NCBI GenBank assembly: GCA_013350335.1
Contig: CM023540.1
Span: forward strand, 62,856,101 to 62,920,100
DNA length: 64,000 nt
Origin: Chimonanthus salicifolius
Taxonomy: Eukaryota > Streptophyta > Magnoliopsida > Laurales > Calycanthaceae
Reading direction: 5' to 3'
The translations under genes and the position numbers were made by a program. Positions 1 to 12,292 of the stretch are shown here, in pieces (position 1 is the stretch's first letter; every line of letters begins with the position of its first letter). Below the pieces are notes generated by a model that saw nothing but the letters and a program-made list of their open reading frames with translations, ran no database searches and was not told the origin of the DNA.

Positions 1-1563
1 GATGCTCTCAGCCGCATGTCTCATGCATCAGTGGCATGTTTGATCAGGACTGAATGGGAGATGTTGAATTCCATTCGTGAGTTTAATCTATACATCACAA
101 ACCATGGGAGTATGTACAATTTGATCCTACGATCCAACATGGTTACAAAGATTGAACAGGAGCAACGAACAGATCCGGAAATGGCAGAGACATGGGCCAA
201 AATGTCTAATGGCGAGGTTGTACCAGATTGGGAATTACGACCAGGACAGGGTCTTATGTTCCGGGGTAGAATATATGTGCCAAGAAGCTGCAGAAAAGAA
301 TTATTGATAGAGGCACATCAGAGCAAGTTGTCCATTCATCCGGGTAGCACAAAAATGTATCATGATTTAAAAAGACATTATTGGTGGCATGGACTCAAGA
401 AGGATGTTGCAGACTATGTGGCTCATTGTTTAACTTGTCAGCAGGTTAAGACGGAACATCAGAAGCCACCAGGGTTACTCAAACCCTTAGCAGTGCCAGA
501 ATGGAAATGGGAGCACATTTCCATGGACTTTGTGACGGGGTTGCCGAGGTCCTCAAAGGGCAATGACGCTATATGGGTTGTGGTAGACCGATTGACCAAG
601 TCTGCGCATTTTATTCCTATCAAGATGACGGATTCATCAGAGACATTGGGTCGGAGATATATCAAAGACATCATCAGACTACATGGTATCCCACAGACTA
701 TAGTGTCTGATAGAGATGGCCGATTTACCGGCAGGGTATGGCAGAGTATGCAGTCGGCCATGGGAACCGATCTACTTATTAGTACAGCATTCCATCCACA
801 GACCGATGGACAATCGGAAAGAACAATACAAACGTTGGAGGACATGTTGAGGGCATGCATGCTAGACTTCAAAGGTGGATGGGAGGATCATTTGCCATTG
901 GTGGAATTTTCTTATAACAATAGCTACCAGGCAAGCCTCCAGATGGCACCATTCGAAGCTTTGTATGGTAGACCATGCAGGTCACCAGTGTGCTGGACCG
1001 AGGTCGGCGAACCTGCACTGATAGGACCTGAGTTGGTTGCAGAAACTACTGCACAGATTCAGTTGATACGTCAACATTTGTTGACCGCACAGAGTCGGCA
1101 AAAGAGCTATGCTGATAAAAGGAGGAGGTTTCTCGAATTTGAAGTGGGAGACATGGTATTCTTGAAGGTCTCGCCACGAAAAGGGCACATGAGATTTGGG
1201 AAGAAAGGAAAATTGTCGCCAAGATATGTGGGACCGTTTTCAATTATCAGAAGGATGGGAGATGTAGCCTATCAGTTGGCACTTCCTTCGCAATTGGCGT
1301 CTCTACATGATGTGTTCCATGTGTCGATGCTGAGGAAGTACAACCCTGATCCGTCTCATGTTTTGAATGTGCAAGATATAGATGTGCAAAGCGACGTCAC
1401 TTATGTCGAGAAGCCGGTCGGAATATTGGAGAGTGAGCAAAGGGTGTTGCGTAACCGAGCGATTCAGTTCGTCAAGGTGGTTTGGGATCGACATGGTGTT
1501 GAGGAGGCCACTTGGGAATTGGAATCGGAGATGAGAACGTCTCACCCTGAATTGTTTGTATGA
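1..1563 (+). CDS. R1 pol, 3' part: end of RNase H, integrase, chromodomain (5' end outside window)
   Basis: C-terminal part of a Ty3/gypsy chromovirus polyprotein. The frame is open from base 1, where DALSR (the RNase H end motif) is read, to TGA at 1561-1563. Counting from the ATG at 16, the integrase zinc finger is H101, H108, C138, C141 and the catalytic triad is D171, D232, E268 (DD35E spacing). A GPY/F-type segment ([20 protein letters not shown]) follows, then a C-terminal chromodomain from about residue 455 with W493-region aromatic residues and an EEATWE core. Integrase joins the cDNA to host DNA and the chromodomain is known to bias insertion toward heterochromatin. No stop or frameshift lies in the visible part. 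Gag, protease and reverse transcriptase lie left of the window. R14 (46 kb) carries a close relative. Confidence 0.95.
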   Translation, partial: DALSRMSHASVACLIRTEWEMLNSIREFNLYITNHGSMYNLILRSNMVTKIEQEQRTDPEMAETWAKMSNGEVVPDWELRPGQGLMFRGRIYVPRSCRKELLIEAHQSKLSIHPGSTKMYHDLKRHYWWHGLKKDVADYVAHCLTCQQVKTEHQKPPGLLKPLAVPEWKWEHISMDFVTGLPRSSKGNDAIWVVVDRLTKSAHFIPIKMTDSSETLGRRYIKDIIRLHGIPQTIVSDRDGRFTGRVWQSMQSAMGTDLLISTAFHPQTDGQSERTIQTLEDMLRACMLDFKGGWEDHLPLVEFSYNNSYQASLQMAPFEALYGRPCRSPVCWTEVGEPALIGPELVAETTAQIQLIRQHLLTAQSRQKSYADKRRRFLEFEVGDMVFLKVSPRKGHMRFGKKGKLSPRYVGPFSIIRRMGDVAYQLALPSQLASLHDVFHVSMLRKYNPDPSHVLNVQDIDVQSDVTYVEKPVGILESEQRVLRNRAIQFVKVVWDRHGVEEATWELESEMRTSHPELFV

Positions 1564-1584
1564 TTTACTTTGAAATCCTACTTC

Positions 1585-1625
1585 GTTCGATTTTCGGGAC
1601 GAAAATTATAAAAAGATTATTGTAT
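1585..1625 (+). other. R1 3' leader to LTR with degenerate polypurine tract
   Basis: Between the pol stop and the LTR the sequence reads CGATTTTCGGGACGAAAATT and then an A/G-rich run ending GATTATTGTAT before TGTAACACCC. The TTCGGGACGAAAATT block recurs at the same place in R14 (46915-46930) and, on the minus strand, in R15 (63820-63840), so it marks the plus-strand priming region. The purine tract itself is weaker here than in R15. Confidence 0.6.
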
Positions 1626-3261
1626 TGTAACACCCTGGAATTTCAAAGTTATCAGTTTATGTGAAAATATTCATATTTACGGAATTGCCATTGTGATAAA
1701 AATTGATTGGAATTTAAATGGGTCAATGGCTCAATCGAGACCCAAAGGATGATAGTTGGTTTACAAAACAAATAAATGGGTAAGATAAATTTAAACGGGT
1801 CAAGAAGCATATTTGGGTCAAATTTGGTTAAATGGGTCAAAATGGCTAGATGGGACCCAATGGGTCGTGTGAATGGCATGATTAACCATGGATTGAGTTC
1901 AAGCTTATTTAATTTAAGTCTATTAATTATTTGAGTTTGGTTGAGTTGAAATGAATGGTTGGTTAAGTTGAGTTGAATTTATTAGTTAAGTTAAATTAAA
2001 TGAATGAGTTAGGTTGGGTGAGTTGATTAAATGAGTTGAATGAATATGTATTTTTAAATGAGTAAGATGTAGAGATAGAAGGATTGTAGGCTGATTCAAA
2101 TTCAAACACTAAAAACGTTGGCTGCATGGGAAACTTATGTGCATGTAACTCCCACCCAAGTTAAGAATGGAAATGACGTTACATGGAGTTACATGGGTGA
2201 GAATTGAGTTTTCAAATCATTGTGCACATTGAAGATGGTATAGGGTTTATGCCTTGCTTGGGTCTCCAAAAGACAGCCAATGCATGGGTTAATGGTTCAT
2301 GCATGTAACTCCAAGGTTGGAGAATAAAATAGGTAGCTGATTGGAGGAGTTACACACAAAAGATTACAGCATTTTAAATTCAAATTATGTAATAAATCAA
2401 TGGGAATATCAATGTGTTTTCACACTTGGAGGTGGGGAGTTTTATTCCCATGATAGAACTCCCACATGGGACGTTGATGAGGGCTGAATGGAGCTGCTGT
2501 TTGTGGAGTTACACATAGGAATGGTGGCTGTTACATAGGCCAAAACATAGAGGCAAACAATGGAGAATGGTGCAGCACATGGGAGTTACATCTCAATATG
2601 AAACTCCCATGTGAGAACCTAAGAAAAGGGGGGGGTTACACTAGTCCAACTGCAAGGGACGTTGGCTGCTTGGGGTGTTTCATTTCATAGATGAAACCCC
2701 CAAGTAACATAAAGAACCTTGATTGAAGAGAGGGAGTTACACAAGGATTAACCTTGGGGCTGTTTTTGGTCAAGCAAAGGATTGTCATTGTTACTCTCTC
2801 TATCTCTCTATCCCTCTATCACTCATAGACGTCCTCTACCTTTCTAAACCAAGAGCAGCAGCTGGTTGTTTGTTTTTCAATTAGTTTTGGGTAATACTTT
2901 CATCTAGACAAAAATCAGCAAAAGGATTTTGGCAACAAGGATAGCAATTTTATTCAAGACCAAAGTTCCCTTTCTCTCTTTCTCTCCCTCTTAAGTCCTT
3001 GTCACCTGGCTGAATTATCTCAAGGAGCTTGCATCAAGATCAGTCTCAGCCCAAAGAACAGTAAGAGAGAAGGAGAAGTCAAGGAGATAAAGGGTCAAAG
3101 AAGGAGTCAAAAGAACCGAAGGAGACGCGGTATTAGTAAGTGCATTTTGAACCCTTGTTTAAAAGATTGGATAAGAAAATGAGATTTGGCCATTGTATGG
3201 CCAGATCCATCAATGGTTCAGATTTAGAATTATGATGTTTAAAATGATAAAATATGGACCA

Positions 3262-4464
3262 TAGGGTTCGGCCCCATTGGATGGCCGAACCCCATGGAAA
3301 AACTTGGTGGATTCTATGGTATTTGAAAGTCAAAAATCCATATTTTGGAGTGAGGATTTTAAAAGATTTTTATATGGAATTAAGCTTGCTGTTTTGGAGT
3401 GGATATGACATGACTGAACCATATTTATCTTATGTTAATTTACTGATTAATTTCATAGATAAATATGGGTGGATTTCCATTAAGAGAACCATAGGGTTCG
3501 GCCATGTGTATGGCCGAACCCCATGGACTGATTTAGATGATTGTAAGTGTGTATTTTAAAAAGGTAAAAACATAAATAAGGAAGTTATTTTGGACATAGA
3601 TGAATGATTAAGAAAATCAAAACCAAAGGACATAGGGTTCGGCCACCATGGAGGGCCGAACCCCATGCAAATAAAGGTATGGTTGTGATGTATTTGAAAC
3701 ATATAAGCCATGAAATATGTGGACTGTTTTGGGTTATTATTTAAGATTCAAATACATGCTTTGGAAAGGGTTAAAAGCATGGATCTGTATGACAAAGGAC
3801 TGAAGTTAATATGGTTTAAAACAGTGGTCCAAAATTGATGAAATGGATCATTTGGATCGGCCATTTTGGATTGCCGAATTTCATGAATTAATATGGTCAT
3901 TTGGGACAAGTAGATGAACTGATTTAGATGGTGTTTAAGAGGTATAATGGCAGCAATATTATATTGATTTTGTATGTTTAAATAACATCAAACACATGTT
4001 TTAGAAGACCAAAACATGGACATAGGGTTCGGCCACCTTGGATGGCCGAACCCCATGTAAGTATTTGGTTGTTTGGTTGGCTTTCAAAAAGATGGAAATT
4101 ACATCAATTATGGATTTAGGTGATGATGGAAAATAGGATTAAAATCTTTAGGGTGAGGTTCGGCCATGTTAGGTGGCCAAACCCCACCAATTGTCATGTG
4201 ATGGACTTTGTTGTCTAAGGAAAAAAATTAGGCAAAGGATAGTATAATGGCATTATGGTAAATAAGGGTGAAAAGATGAAAAGATCAAAAGAATGGACTT
4301 ATGAACCCAAAACCTAAGGTAGTAAGATTCGGCCATGTAGTATGGCCGAACCCTACCAAGTATCATTTGAAAAGTTTGGGATACTTAGATGGTATTAAGT
4401 AAATAAAAGATTTATCAAGTTTACATGTGTGAGGTTCGGCCATGGGGTATGGCCGAACCCCACA
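3262..4464 (+). repeat. R1 array of eight dispersed hairpins, GGTTCGGCCAT / ATGGCCGAACC
   Basis: Inverted repeats near 3264, 3488, 3631, 3868 (degenerate), 4021, 4153, 4325 and 4430. Arms are 11-16 bp and the loop is 4-6 nt. The spacers are AT-rich and unlike each other. The outer stem varies between copies but still pairs, for example CATAGGG with CCCCATG at 3488 and GTGAGG with CCCCAC at 4430. Confidence 0.85.
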
Positions 4465-4761
4465 AAGTGGATTTTTGGGATTTAAATCAAATTATAATCA
4501 TATGGTCAAATGATTAACTTGCTGCCATGTACATAGGGTATTCGGATTTCTAGAACGGTGTACAAAGTCGTGATCGAAAGACGGTCCAAAGGAAGGGTCG
4601 AGCAAAGTAAAAATATTGTAGGTTTCCTACCTTGTTGTAACCACCCAACTTATTCGCTGTTTTATGTTTATTTGAATAAGTTATTTGAATCAAATGTTAT
4701 ATTTACAAATGGCATGTTTGCATAGACATCTCATGCATAGCATGGGATGATGGGGAAGTAA

Positions 4762-4916
4762 CCGGAGGCCACACTCCGTCGGGGCGTCCGAAAGACCATT
4801 GTGGGGTACCCTGATGATGAGAATCCCATCAGGAGGAATCCGGAGGCCACACTCCGTCGGGGCGTCCGAAAGACCACTGTGGGTTACCTTGACGATGAGA
4901 ATCCCGTCAAGTGATG
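4762..4916 (+). repeat. R1 tandem repeat, two 78-bp units
   Basis: Two copies begin at 4762 and 4840 with CCGGAGGCCACACTCCGTCG, followed by a GACCAYTGTGG segment and a TTGAYGATGAGAATCCCRTC segment whose ends are complementary (TTGACG...CGTCAA). Equivalent tandem blocks occur in every fuller LTR of the window, with CCACACTCC or CCATGCTCC variants. Confidence 0.85.
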
Positions 4917-5631
4917 GCTATGTTGAATGGTGATGGGTGGGACTCATTACATGTTCATTTCATACATAGCATATTTTTATAGAATTTGTCACACTTGCAT
5001 AACTATTATACTATTTGCATGATTTTGACTAACCATGTGGTAGCCCTATTCGGAAACACTACTGGGCGCGTTGATCTAACGCCCTATCTATATCTTTAGT
5101 GGATGATGCAGGGAAAGGAAAGAACGTGATTGGAGAAGAGGACCAAGTACGAAAACTTGGGCGATTTGAATGATTGCAATGGACTATGAATGGATTATTT
5201 ATGGATGATTTATTTGGAACAATGTAATTTGTTAAATTAGATGTTGGCATGTAATAATGTAGTTAATTAGATGCTATGGTTTGTTTTACGTTGGATGTTT
5301 GGATTAAACGATTAGTTAAGATCGGTTAGTGATTTTGGAAAATAAATAAGGTACTTTGCTATCTAAAAATGGAAATTGGATTAATCATAGGTTCTATTAT
5401 AACCTCAGTTAGATCTAGACTAAGTTAATTCCGCTAAGTAAATATGTACCATGTGCAGATCAGTTTTATGGACTTAGTTCATACGCACATGGGCTTGGCC
5501 AGTTAAGGGTCGGATTTAGAGATCCGAACTTAACTCGCGTCGTGACATTCCGCCCCGATCACCTATTGATTATTATTATAAAAAAAAAAATAAACTCTGA
5601 AAATTTAGAGTGAAAAGGGCGGGGTGTTACA

Positions 5632-8600
5632 ACACTAGTCCATTTTAGATAGCAAAGTACTTAGTCATTAACCAACTTAACTTAGATTAAATATCCATAC
5701 CAAACCATTCACAAACCATAGCAAATATCTAATTATTACATGCCGAAGTCTAATTACTCAAATTACATGTCCTCGAGTAACTTAATAAAATAATAAACCA
5801 ATCCAAAGTTCTTATGCATTTCTCCGTTCGTGATCATCATTCCCTTCGTTTCCTGTGTCATTCACTAGGGTAGAAGTAGGGCGTTAGAACAACGCGCCCA
5901 GTAGGAATTCTAAGTAGGGTTATCACGTGGGTTAGTATCAAATATCATATAAAATATTATATCATCAAAATCATGTAAAATCATGTCATGCCATATGTCT
6001 TATGCAATGAGTCCCACCCATCACATTCCATGTAATCTCTTGATGGAATTTTCCTCATCAAGGTATCCCCACACTGGTTTTTCGGACTCCCCGACGGAGT
6101 GTGGCCTCCGGATTCTTCTGATGGCATTATCCACATCAAGGTCTTCCCACGATTGCCTTACGGACGCCCCAACGGAGTGTGGCCTCCGGTTACAAATTCC
6201 CCTCCCACGTCATGCATGAGATGTACATACTCATATGCTATGCAATATAATTAACCATAGCATTTAAAAACCTCACTTTTGAAACATAATATAATTACAA
6301 CATAAACCATCAAATAAGACAAAACCATTTACATATCCATGTTTCAATAAGGTAGAATTCTACCAAGACCACTAAGTGTCCTTGCTTCTTAAACCGTCGA
6401 CCGTTCACGATCGCGTCCCACTTGTAAGGTCTCGTTACCTTATTTACACAACAATCAATCAAACCAACAACCCATTTGATTCACATCAATGTCTAAGTCC
6501 AAAACTCATCCTTGTGGGGTTCGGCCACACACCATGGCCGAACCTCACCCTTTTTAATTTAGTCCCTTTTATTTAACCGATCTCATCCAAGTGACCCATT
6601 TAAAAACCCTCAATCCACCAAATACACCTTGGTGAGGTTCGGCCATACAACATGGCCGAACTTCATCCTCTTGGTTTTGGTCCTTTCTTTTCAACCTTTT
6701 GATCTTTCAAATCCAATCATTGCCATTCTTCATTCATAAAACCCAACACTTTTAAATCAGCCATCCAACCTTATCAACACTTCAAATATATAAAACATTT
6801 CCCATGGGGTTCGGCCATACAACATGGCCGAACCCTTGGTTCATTATTTTCATTTTATTTACCATCTTGCCATTGATCCAATTCTTAGTTTCCATTTCAT
6901 TCATATGTCCATAAAATAAACCATAGTGGGGTTCAGCCATACTCCATGGCCGAACCTCACTCATTTAACTTGGGTCCCCTTTTAATCCTTGATCTATTAT
7001 TTCCACCCATTAACTTTATTAAAACAGTCCATAAAATTCAATAACCAAAGCATCCCTCATCTAAGCATACATAAGTCCCCATTTTGATCCACAAAATGTT
7101 TCATGGGGTTCGGCCATACACCATGACCGAACCCTATGATATCTAAAACCCATTACCCCATGATTTCAATACCATTTTTAAAACTTGTGTTCATGACTAA
7201 ATAATTCATTAACATGAACAAAACCTTAAATCCACCAAATACTCCTTAGTGGGGTTCGGCCGTACAACATGGTCGAACCTCACCATTTTGGTTTTGGTCT
7301 CTCTTTCAAGTCCTTTGCTCTTTTAACTTAAATATAAGATCATGACCTCTTGATTCATTAATCTTATTACTTATGCACCAATTGTTTAACATACATAATA
7401 ATCTAAGTCCACTTAAACATTACTCCATTTAATCCCTTCCAAGTCCTTGGCAACCTTCCATCAATTAAACATAGAACATACTATCCATCACTGTCTCTTC
7501 ATGGGGTTCGGCCATGCATGGTTCCTTAGTTCCATTAAAACTTAATATACATGTATGATTGATTCTCATACTTCCATCCGTTTAAATCCTTTTAAAACTT
7601 TAACAAAATCAAACACATACACTGATGATTTCCTTTCTTCAAATCCAATAAAATTAAACCAATATCTTTTCATCGGGTTCGGCCATACAAAGTTGCCGAA
7701 CCCTATGATCCATGTTCTTCCCTTTTTAAACATCATTAGCCATGATTTTAACCCTTGATAGGTTCGGCCATACAATGGCCAGATCATGTTTCCTTAACCA
7801 TTTTATTTAACAAGTGTTTGTTGAGCACTTACCAATCCCGCGACTCCTTTGGTTCTTTCACTCCTTCTTGATCCTTTACTTTCTTAGCCTCTCCTTCTTC
7901 CTTTTTGTTCCTTTGGCCGAGACTGGCCTTGCTGCAAACCCCTTGGAATAATTCGGCCAAGTGATATGGATTGAGAGAGAAGCTTAGAACAATGCTCCAA
8001 ATCCTTGTCTTGAGAGTGGTTGTCTTTGTATGATGGTTTGAGATCACCAATCTTTTCTAAGTCTATACCTTGAGAAGTGATCAGCCAAGAGAAAAAGGGA
8101 GAGAATGACATAGAATTCTCAAAATGTTTGGTCTTCTTTCCTTGGAGTGTTGGTCGGCTAAGAGAGGGAGAGAGTGAATGGAAATGAAACTCTTCCTTTG
8201 GTTAATCAAATTCAGCCCCAAGGTGGTGTCTCTTGGTGGCACCACTTGTAACTCCCATTTTCATTAACCATTATCCTTAATACTTCCCTTGGGGGTTTCA
8301 TCCTTGAGATGAAACTCCCAAGGCTCCAACGGCTGCAATGCAATGTCTTGCGTAACCTCCACAAGCCCCATTCATTTTCCATCTTGGGGTTTTCATCCTT
8401 GAGATGAAACTCCCATGTGCCCAACGGCATGTGTGAGTTTGAAATTTATAACTGCCACCCTTCATTATTTGCCCATGTCGGGGTTTCATCCATGAGATGA
8501 AACTCCCACAAGCCAATGGTTTTGTCTTGTCTTAGACCACCAAACCGTCCAGCTCCCCTTTTGGTGTTCCATTGGAGGTTTGAATTTTGAAATGAGAAAC

Positions 8601-8908
8601 TCCCACCTATCCATTTAATTCCTATTTAATTCAGCCTTAACCAAATTAGGCTTGAGCTCACCTAATGGTCAATCAAGTCAACTACGACCCATTGGGTCCC
8701 AATTGGGTCTTTTGACCCAAATAACCACCTTGACCCAATTAAATGCACCTTACCCATTTTTTTTGAATTGATCCTTATAACATGTACATTGGGTCTTAAT
8801 TGAAAAATGGACCCCACAACTTACCCATCTAGGGTCATATCCTTTTAATTCACCATTTCAATGGTAATTTCTGTAAAGATTGATAAATTGAAAATCTGGG
8901 GTATTACA
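5632..8908 (-). mobile_element. R2 LTR, truncated on its 3' side by the R1 insertion
   Basis: Minus-strand chromovirus LTR. Its 5' end is at 8908 (TGTAATACCCCAGATTTTC on the minus strand). The 3' end is not in the window: R1 inserted about 0.5 kb inside it, so the first bases at 5632 are already internal LTR sequence. Read on the minus strand it has the GA/CT-rich block (7960-8180), GTAAGT donor-like site near 7826-7831, nine hairpins (6510-7795), GGTAGAATTCTACC near 6350, tandem CCGGAGGCCACACTCC units (6065-6190) and the GGGCG hairpin near 5880-5905. Sequence to the right (R3) is another LTR with no adjoining pol, so R2 is a solo LTR or a 5' LTR. Confidence 0.85.
6510..7795 (-). repeat. R2 hairpin array, nine copies
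   Basis: Copies near 6514, 6632, 6803, 6925, 7103, 7250, 7501 (half only), 7672 and 7757. The loop reads ACAAC, ACACC or ACTCC on the plus strand. Outer stems alternate between GTGGGG/CCTCAC and CATGGGG/CCCTATG, and both kinds pair with themselves. Confidence 0.85.
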
Positions 8909-10217
8909 ACTTAGATGTCTATGAATCTATGTTTCGAACCTAAACATGAGGAATGTTTTGGGTATGATTAGACTAATGGAAATTTGGTAAATAAGTGTGA
9001 AAATGGTAAGCCATAGGTTCGGCCATGGTGTAAGGCCGAACCCCAATGGGGATTGGCTTATGGACTTAAAATATTGTAAATCAAGTGGGACTTGGTTTTG
9101 ATTGATTTTATATTATAAGGTAACGGGACCTCACAAGGTGTTTATGATCGTGAGCGGTTATCGGATGAAACACGCAAGGACACGTTAGTGGTCTTTGGTA
9201 GGATTCCACCTCTTGGAAACCATGGGTTTATGTACATTTGTTTTATCTTATTTTTGATGAAATTGATGCTGCAAAGGATATGTTTTAAAATGATGAATTT
9301 TAAATGCTATGTTTAATTGTAAAAATAACATGTGTTGATTATGTTTCAAAAAGTGATTTTAAATGCTATGTTTATTTTATAAAATAGCATGTGTTTCATT
9401 GGCATCTCATGCATGGCATGGGGTGGAGGATTTGTAACCGGAGGGGTCACACTTCGTCGGGGTGTCCGAAAAACCTATGTGCAGTACCTTGATGTACTTT
9501 TCCATCAAGAAGAATCCGGAGGCTCCACACTCCGTCGGGGCGTCCGAAAGACCTATGTGGTGGGTACTTTTATGTACATGTGATGGGTGGGACTCATTGC
9601 ATTTGTCATTATTGCATGGCATGGATTTATATGGTTTTTGACATTACGATATTATTATATATGTTTTGTACTGACCATGTGTTAGCCATAACTGGAATAC
9701 TTACTGGGCTCGTTGTTCTAATGCCCTACTTCTACCTTAGTTGATGATACAGGAAATCAGGGGAACGGTGAACGCAAGACGGGCCAGGCATAGGAGCTTG
9801 GATGATTTAGTTTATTATTTTTAATAAAAGTTACTCATGGACTTGTATTTGAGTATCTAGATTTCGGAATGTAATAACTTAGATAGATGGATGTTAATTT
9901 TGATAACTATGGTATTTGAATGATGATTAAGGACTTGACGTACTTTGCTATCTGAATGAAATAGAACTTGGTTCTATTATGATTCCGCAATTTTGATGTT
10001 AATATTCCACATGTTTATATTGCTATGTGTGAACTATTTTCGTGGATTTAGTCCATGCACACATAGGGTTGGCCAGTTTAGGGTCGGACTTTGGAAGTTC
10101 GGACTTAGCTCTCGTCATGACGTCCCGCGCTCTATCACTCTACTTGGTTATAAAAAAAAATAAAAAATAGACTCTAATTTATGGGAAGAAGCGAGTGAAA
10201 ATGGACGGGACGTTACA
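8909..10217 (+). mobile_element. R3 LTR, 3' part only (5' part displaced by R2)
   Basis: Plus-strand LTR fragment that begins inside the hairpin-array region (one hairpin near 9015) and runs to the end at GACGTTACA (10217). It has the ACGGGACCTCACAAGG block, a GGTAGGATTCCACC block near 9205, tandem CCGGAGG units (9437-9560), the GGGCT/GCCCT element and TCTAAT near 9713-9728, a CAG at about 9750, and a U5 hairpin at 10075-10110. What follows has no primer binding site, so this is a solo or 3' LTR. R2 interrupts it at 8909 with flank ACTTA; the matching flank is outside the window. Confidence 0.85.
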
Positions 10218-10656
10218 TTACTTGTGATCCTATACATGTCCTTGTATACACAAAAAATGCAAGCAATGGTGGAAGCATAGGTTTCCCCCTCAAATGTTAG
10301 TCCATAAGCACATAGTGCTTCGCCATAACTAATGGACTACACCCCTTTAAGTCTTTATTAAACTCCCCCTTAATAAAAGACTATCCTTTTTTTTTCTCCC
10401 CTTAACTTAAGCTTTCTTTTAAGCTTCCAAAATCTCCCCCAAAGCTTACATCATGCTTCTAATATTTCTCCTCCTTTTTGTCATAAATTGACAAAGGGTA
10501 ATAAGGACAAATATACCACATTAGTGTGCTTCAACAAGTCCCAATTGTTGGACTAAAAGGAGATGGAGAAAGAGGGGACAAAAACCACATGCATTTTCAA
10601 AAATTATACCATTTTTGAAAACATAAGTTAAGCAGGCAAGAGGAAGCATAGAAAGA
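10218..10656. other. Non-coding spacer, no recognised feature
   Basis: AT-rich sequence with C-runs such as TTTCCCCCTC and CTCCCCCTTAAT and no open frame of useful length. Such blocks resemble untranslated parts of copia elements, but I cannot support an assignment. It is the first DNA right of the chromovirus LTR end, flank TTACT. Confidence 0.3.
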
Positions 10657-10936
10657 TGATAATTTTACCCTTGAATATTTGATTAGTTAGTTCTTGAATT
10701 TTGTATTATTATTGTAATATATTTTATAATTAGAATTATTTGTGTTAGTATCTCATTTTACTTAATTTTATCTCATTATTGTATTTTGTTTGTGTTTTTA
10801 AGTTATGTTACTTTCTACACCTAAAGCTAGCCTAATGCTTGATTTAGAGGTGATGTTGTCTAATATATGTTTATCTACATGGACGTGGTACAACTGAGAA
10901 GGAAAAAGAGCAGTTGGTATGCATACGTGAAGAGAG

Positions 10937-10951
10937 AGAGAGAGAGAAAAA
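10937..10951 (+). repeat. (GA)n microsatellite
   Basis: Short GAGAGAGAGAGAGAG run inside R4. A similar run occurs at 13075-13088 in R5. Confidence 0.8.
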
Positions 10952-11997
10952 AAGAATTGGGCTAAGCTTGAATTGGAGAGGCACAATTGATCAGCTGCAT
11001 ATCAGATAGTGGAGAACAAATAGTTGGGAAGGGACGAGTCCCATTTGATGTTGCCAATGATGGTCAAAGGGATAAAATGGAAAGCAAGACTAACATTGAA
11101 ATGGGATTGCACCAACCGAATGGAAATGGAGAATGAGTGGTAACTAATGTCTTTGGTAAGCTAATGGGTAATAAAAAATAAAAATGAAAGTATGATTTTA
11201 ATGGGTTGTTTGTAGTATCAGAGACAAAGGTAGGTTTGAGAATTTAAATAAAGAGAAGGTAGGGCTGATGTGATTGCACTGGAGATTAAAGAAGGTTAGA
11301 AGCTGCTAGCATCAGAGTTTTATTGAATGGGCAATTGCATGTGGGATACACCATCTAGAAGACTACTTGTCTTCTTTAGTGCCTAATGTTTGTTGCAGCC
11401 AGCTTTGATAGAAAGAAAACAACACACACCCATGACCTGAAGCGGAGTGGAGCGATGGAAAAACCAAACGAGTGCAGACTTATTTGGATGAAAGAAAATC
11501 AGAAGTAAAGCAGAACAACAGCTAAGTAGTAATCACAGTTAAGAAAAAACGATCTGATAAATACATGAGAAAAGGGGCAGCATCGAGAGCATGAACTAGC
11601 TGGCTTTTGGTGCTTATTCCCTACTGTCCCAATCCCGAAGATCAGTAAAAGAAAATTTAGCAAGGGGCTGAGCGAAAAGTCTCAATGGATTTCATGTGTG
11701 TAAAAAGATAGAAAATAAATAAAATAGAATGAAGAAGAAAGGGAAAAAGGTGGATGCCGTTCTTGTAGATAGCAAATAAGGAGATCGAATTTGATTTGAG
11801 ATGGATCCCACATATCCTATACTCCACCACCCCAGTCGAGAGAAACACCTGATCTGCTGATTTACGGATGGAATAAAATAGAAGCAAGAAGAGAAGGATT
11901 TGGCCAAGGAAGAGAAGGAAAATAGGAGTCGGCCAGCAAAAGTTAAAATATGCTAAAAAGTGGGACCCAATCCTTGCTAAATTAACCTCTCTGAAAC

Positions 11998-12030
11998 CTC
12001 TATAAATTGGAGGCCTCTCCTACAACAAAA
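11998..12030 (+). promoter_or_regulatory. Putative TATA promoter in R4
   Basis: CCTCTATAAATTGGAGGCC fits a plant TATA box, with a CTCTCCTAC start-site-like motif about 25 bp downstream. It is the only convincing TATA box I noticed; the chromovirus LTRs around it show CT-rich blocks instead. Confidence 0.45.
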
Positions 12031-12269
12031 TTCGAACTTGGGCTTTGAAGAATTCTAAGGCTAGGCTTGGGGAAAGAAAAAAAGAAGAAAATTCAGGAGA
12101 AGAGACATAGGATTTTCAAGTTCTACATTGGGTTCTAAGGTTGGTGGTCTTGATTTTTCTAGTGTATTTTCTTTTCCAAATTCCAATTGTGTTGTAATTT
12201 TTAATTCACTATTTTAATTAATAAAAGAAGGTGAGATTATTAGTGAAAATTTCCTTTTTCAATGTGTAG

Positions 12270-12292
12270 GAGGAGGGGGGGAGGGGGGTGAA
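12270..12292 (+). other. G-rich tract with quadruplex potential
   Basis: Runs of 2, 7 and 6 G separated by single A residues at the left edge of R5. The strand could form a G-quadruplex; this is inferred from composition only. Confidence 0.4.

Larger units (their letters stand above)
1626..5631 (+). mobile_element. R1 3' LTR (chromovirus, 4006 bp)
   Basis: Starts TGTAACACCC and ends GGGGTGTTACA, a 10-11 bp inverted terminal repeat. In order it holds an AT-rich U3-like part, CT-rich runs near 2795-2825 and 2970-2990, a purine-rich block ending in GTAAGT at 3136, eight GGTTCGGCCAT-type hairpins between 3262 and 4464, GGTTTCCTACC near 4620, two 78-bp tandem repeats from 4762, a GGGCG/CGCCC hairpin and CTAAC near 5067-5085, CAG at 5109-5111, a U5 hairpin at 5501-5535, and an A-tract 40 bp from the end. 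It directly follows pol, so it is a 3' LTR. The right-hand target copy should be ACACT (5632-5636); its partner lies left of the window. Confidence 0.9.

Noticed and set aside
459..872. Minus-strand frame of 137 codons opposite R1 integrase (and similar ones opposite R14 at 45760-46107)
   Set aside because: Antisense shadow of the conserved integrase frame.
5983..6219. Small open frames of 60-140 codons across the LTRs (for example 23616-23912 minus, 29504-29896, 33519-33899, 56471-56938)
   Set aside because: They come from tandem repeats or low-complexity purine and pyrimidine tracts inside LTRs, are not conserved in frame between sister LTRs, and show no domain.
6510..7795. CRISPR array
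   Set aside because: Repeats are regular palindromes but spacing varies from about 80 to 400 bp, spacers are AT-rich LTR text, and the setting is a plant genome without cas genes.
8909..10217. R3 as the 5' LTR of an element continuing into 10218-16206
   Set aside because: No initiator tRNA-Met primer site follows 10217 and no gag-like frame is found downstream.
12120..12265. A conventional gene promoter and first exon after the TATA box near 12000
   Set aside because: No start codon with a sustained frame follows; a retroelement LTR explains the TATA box better.
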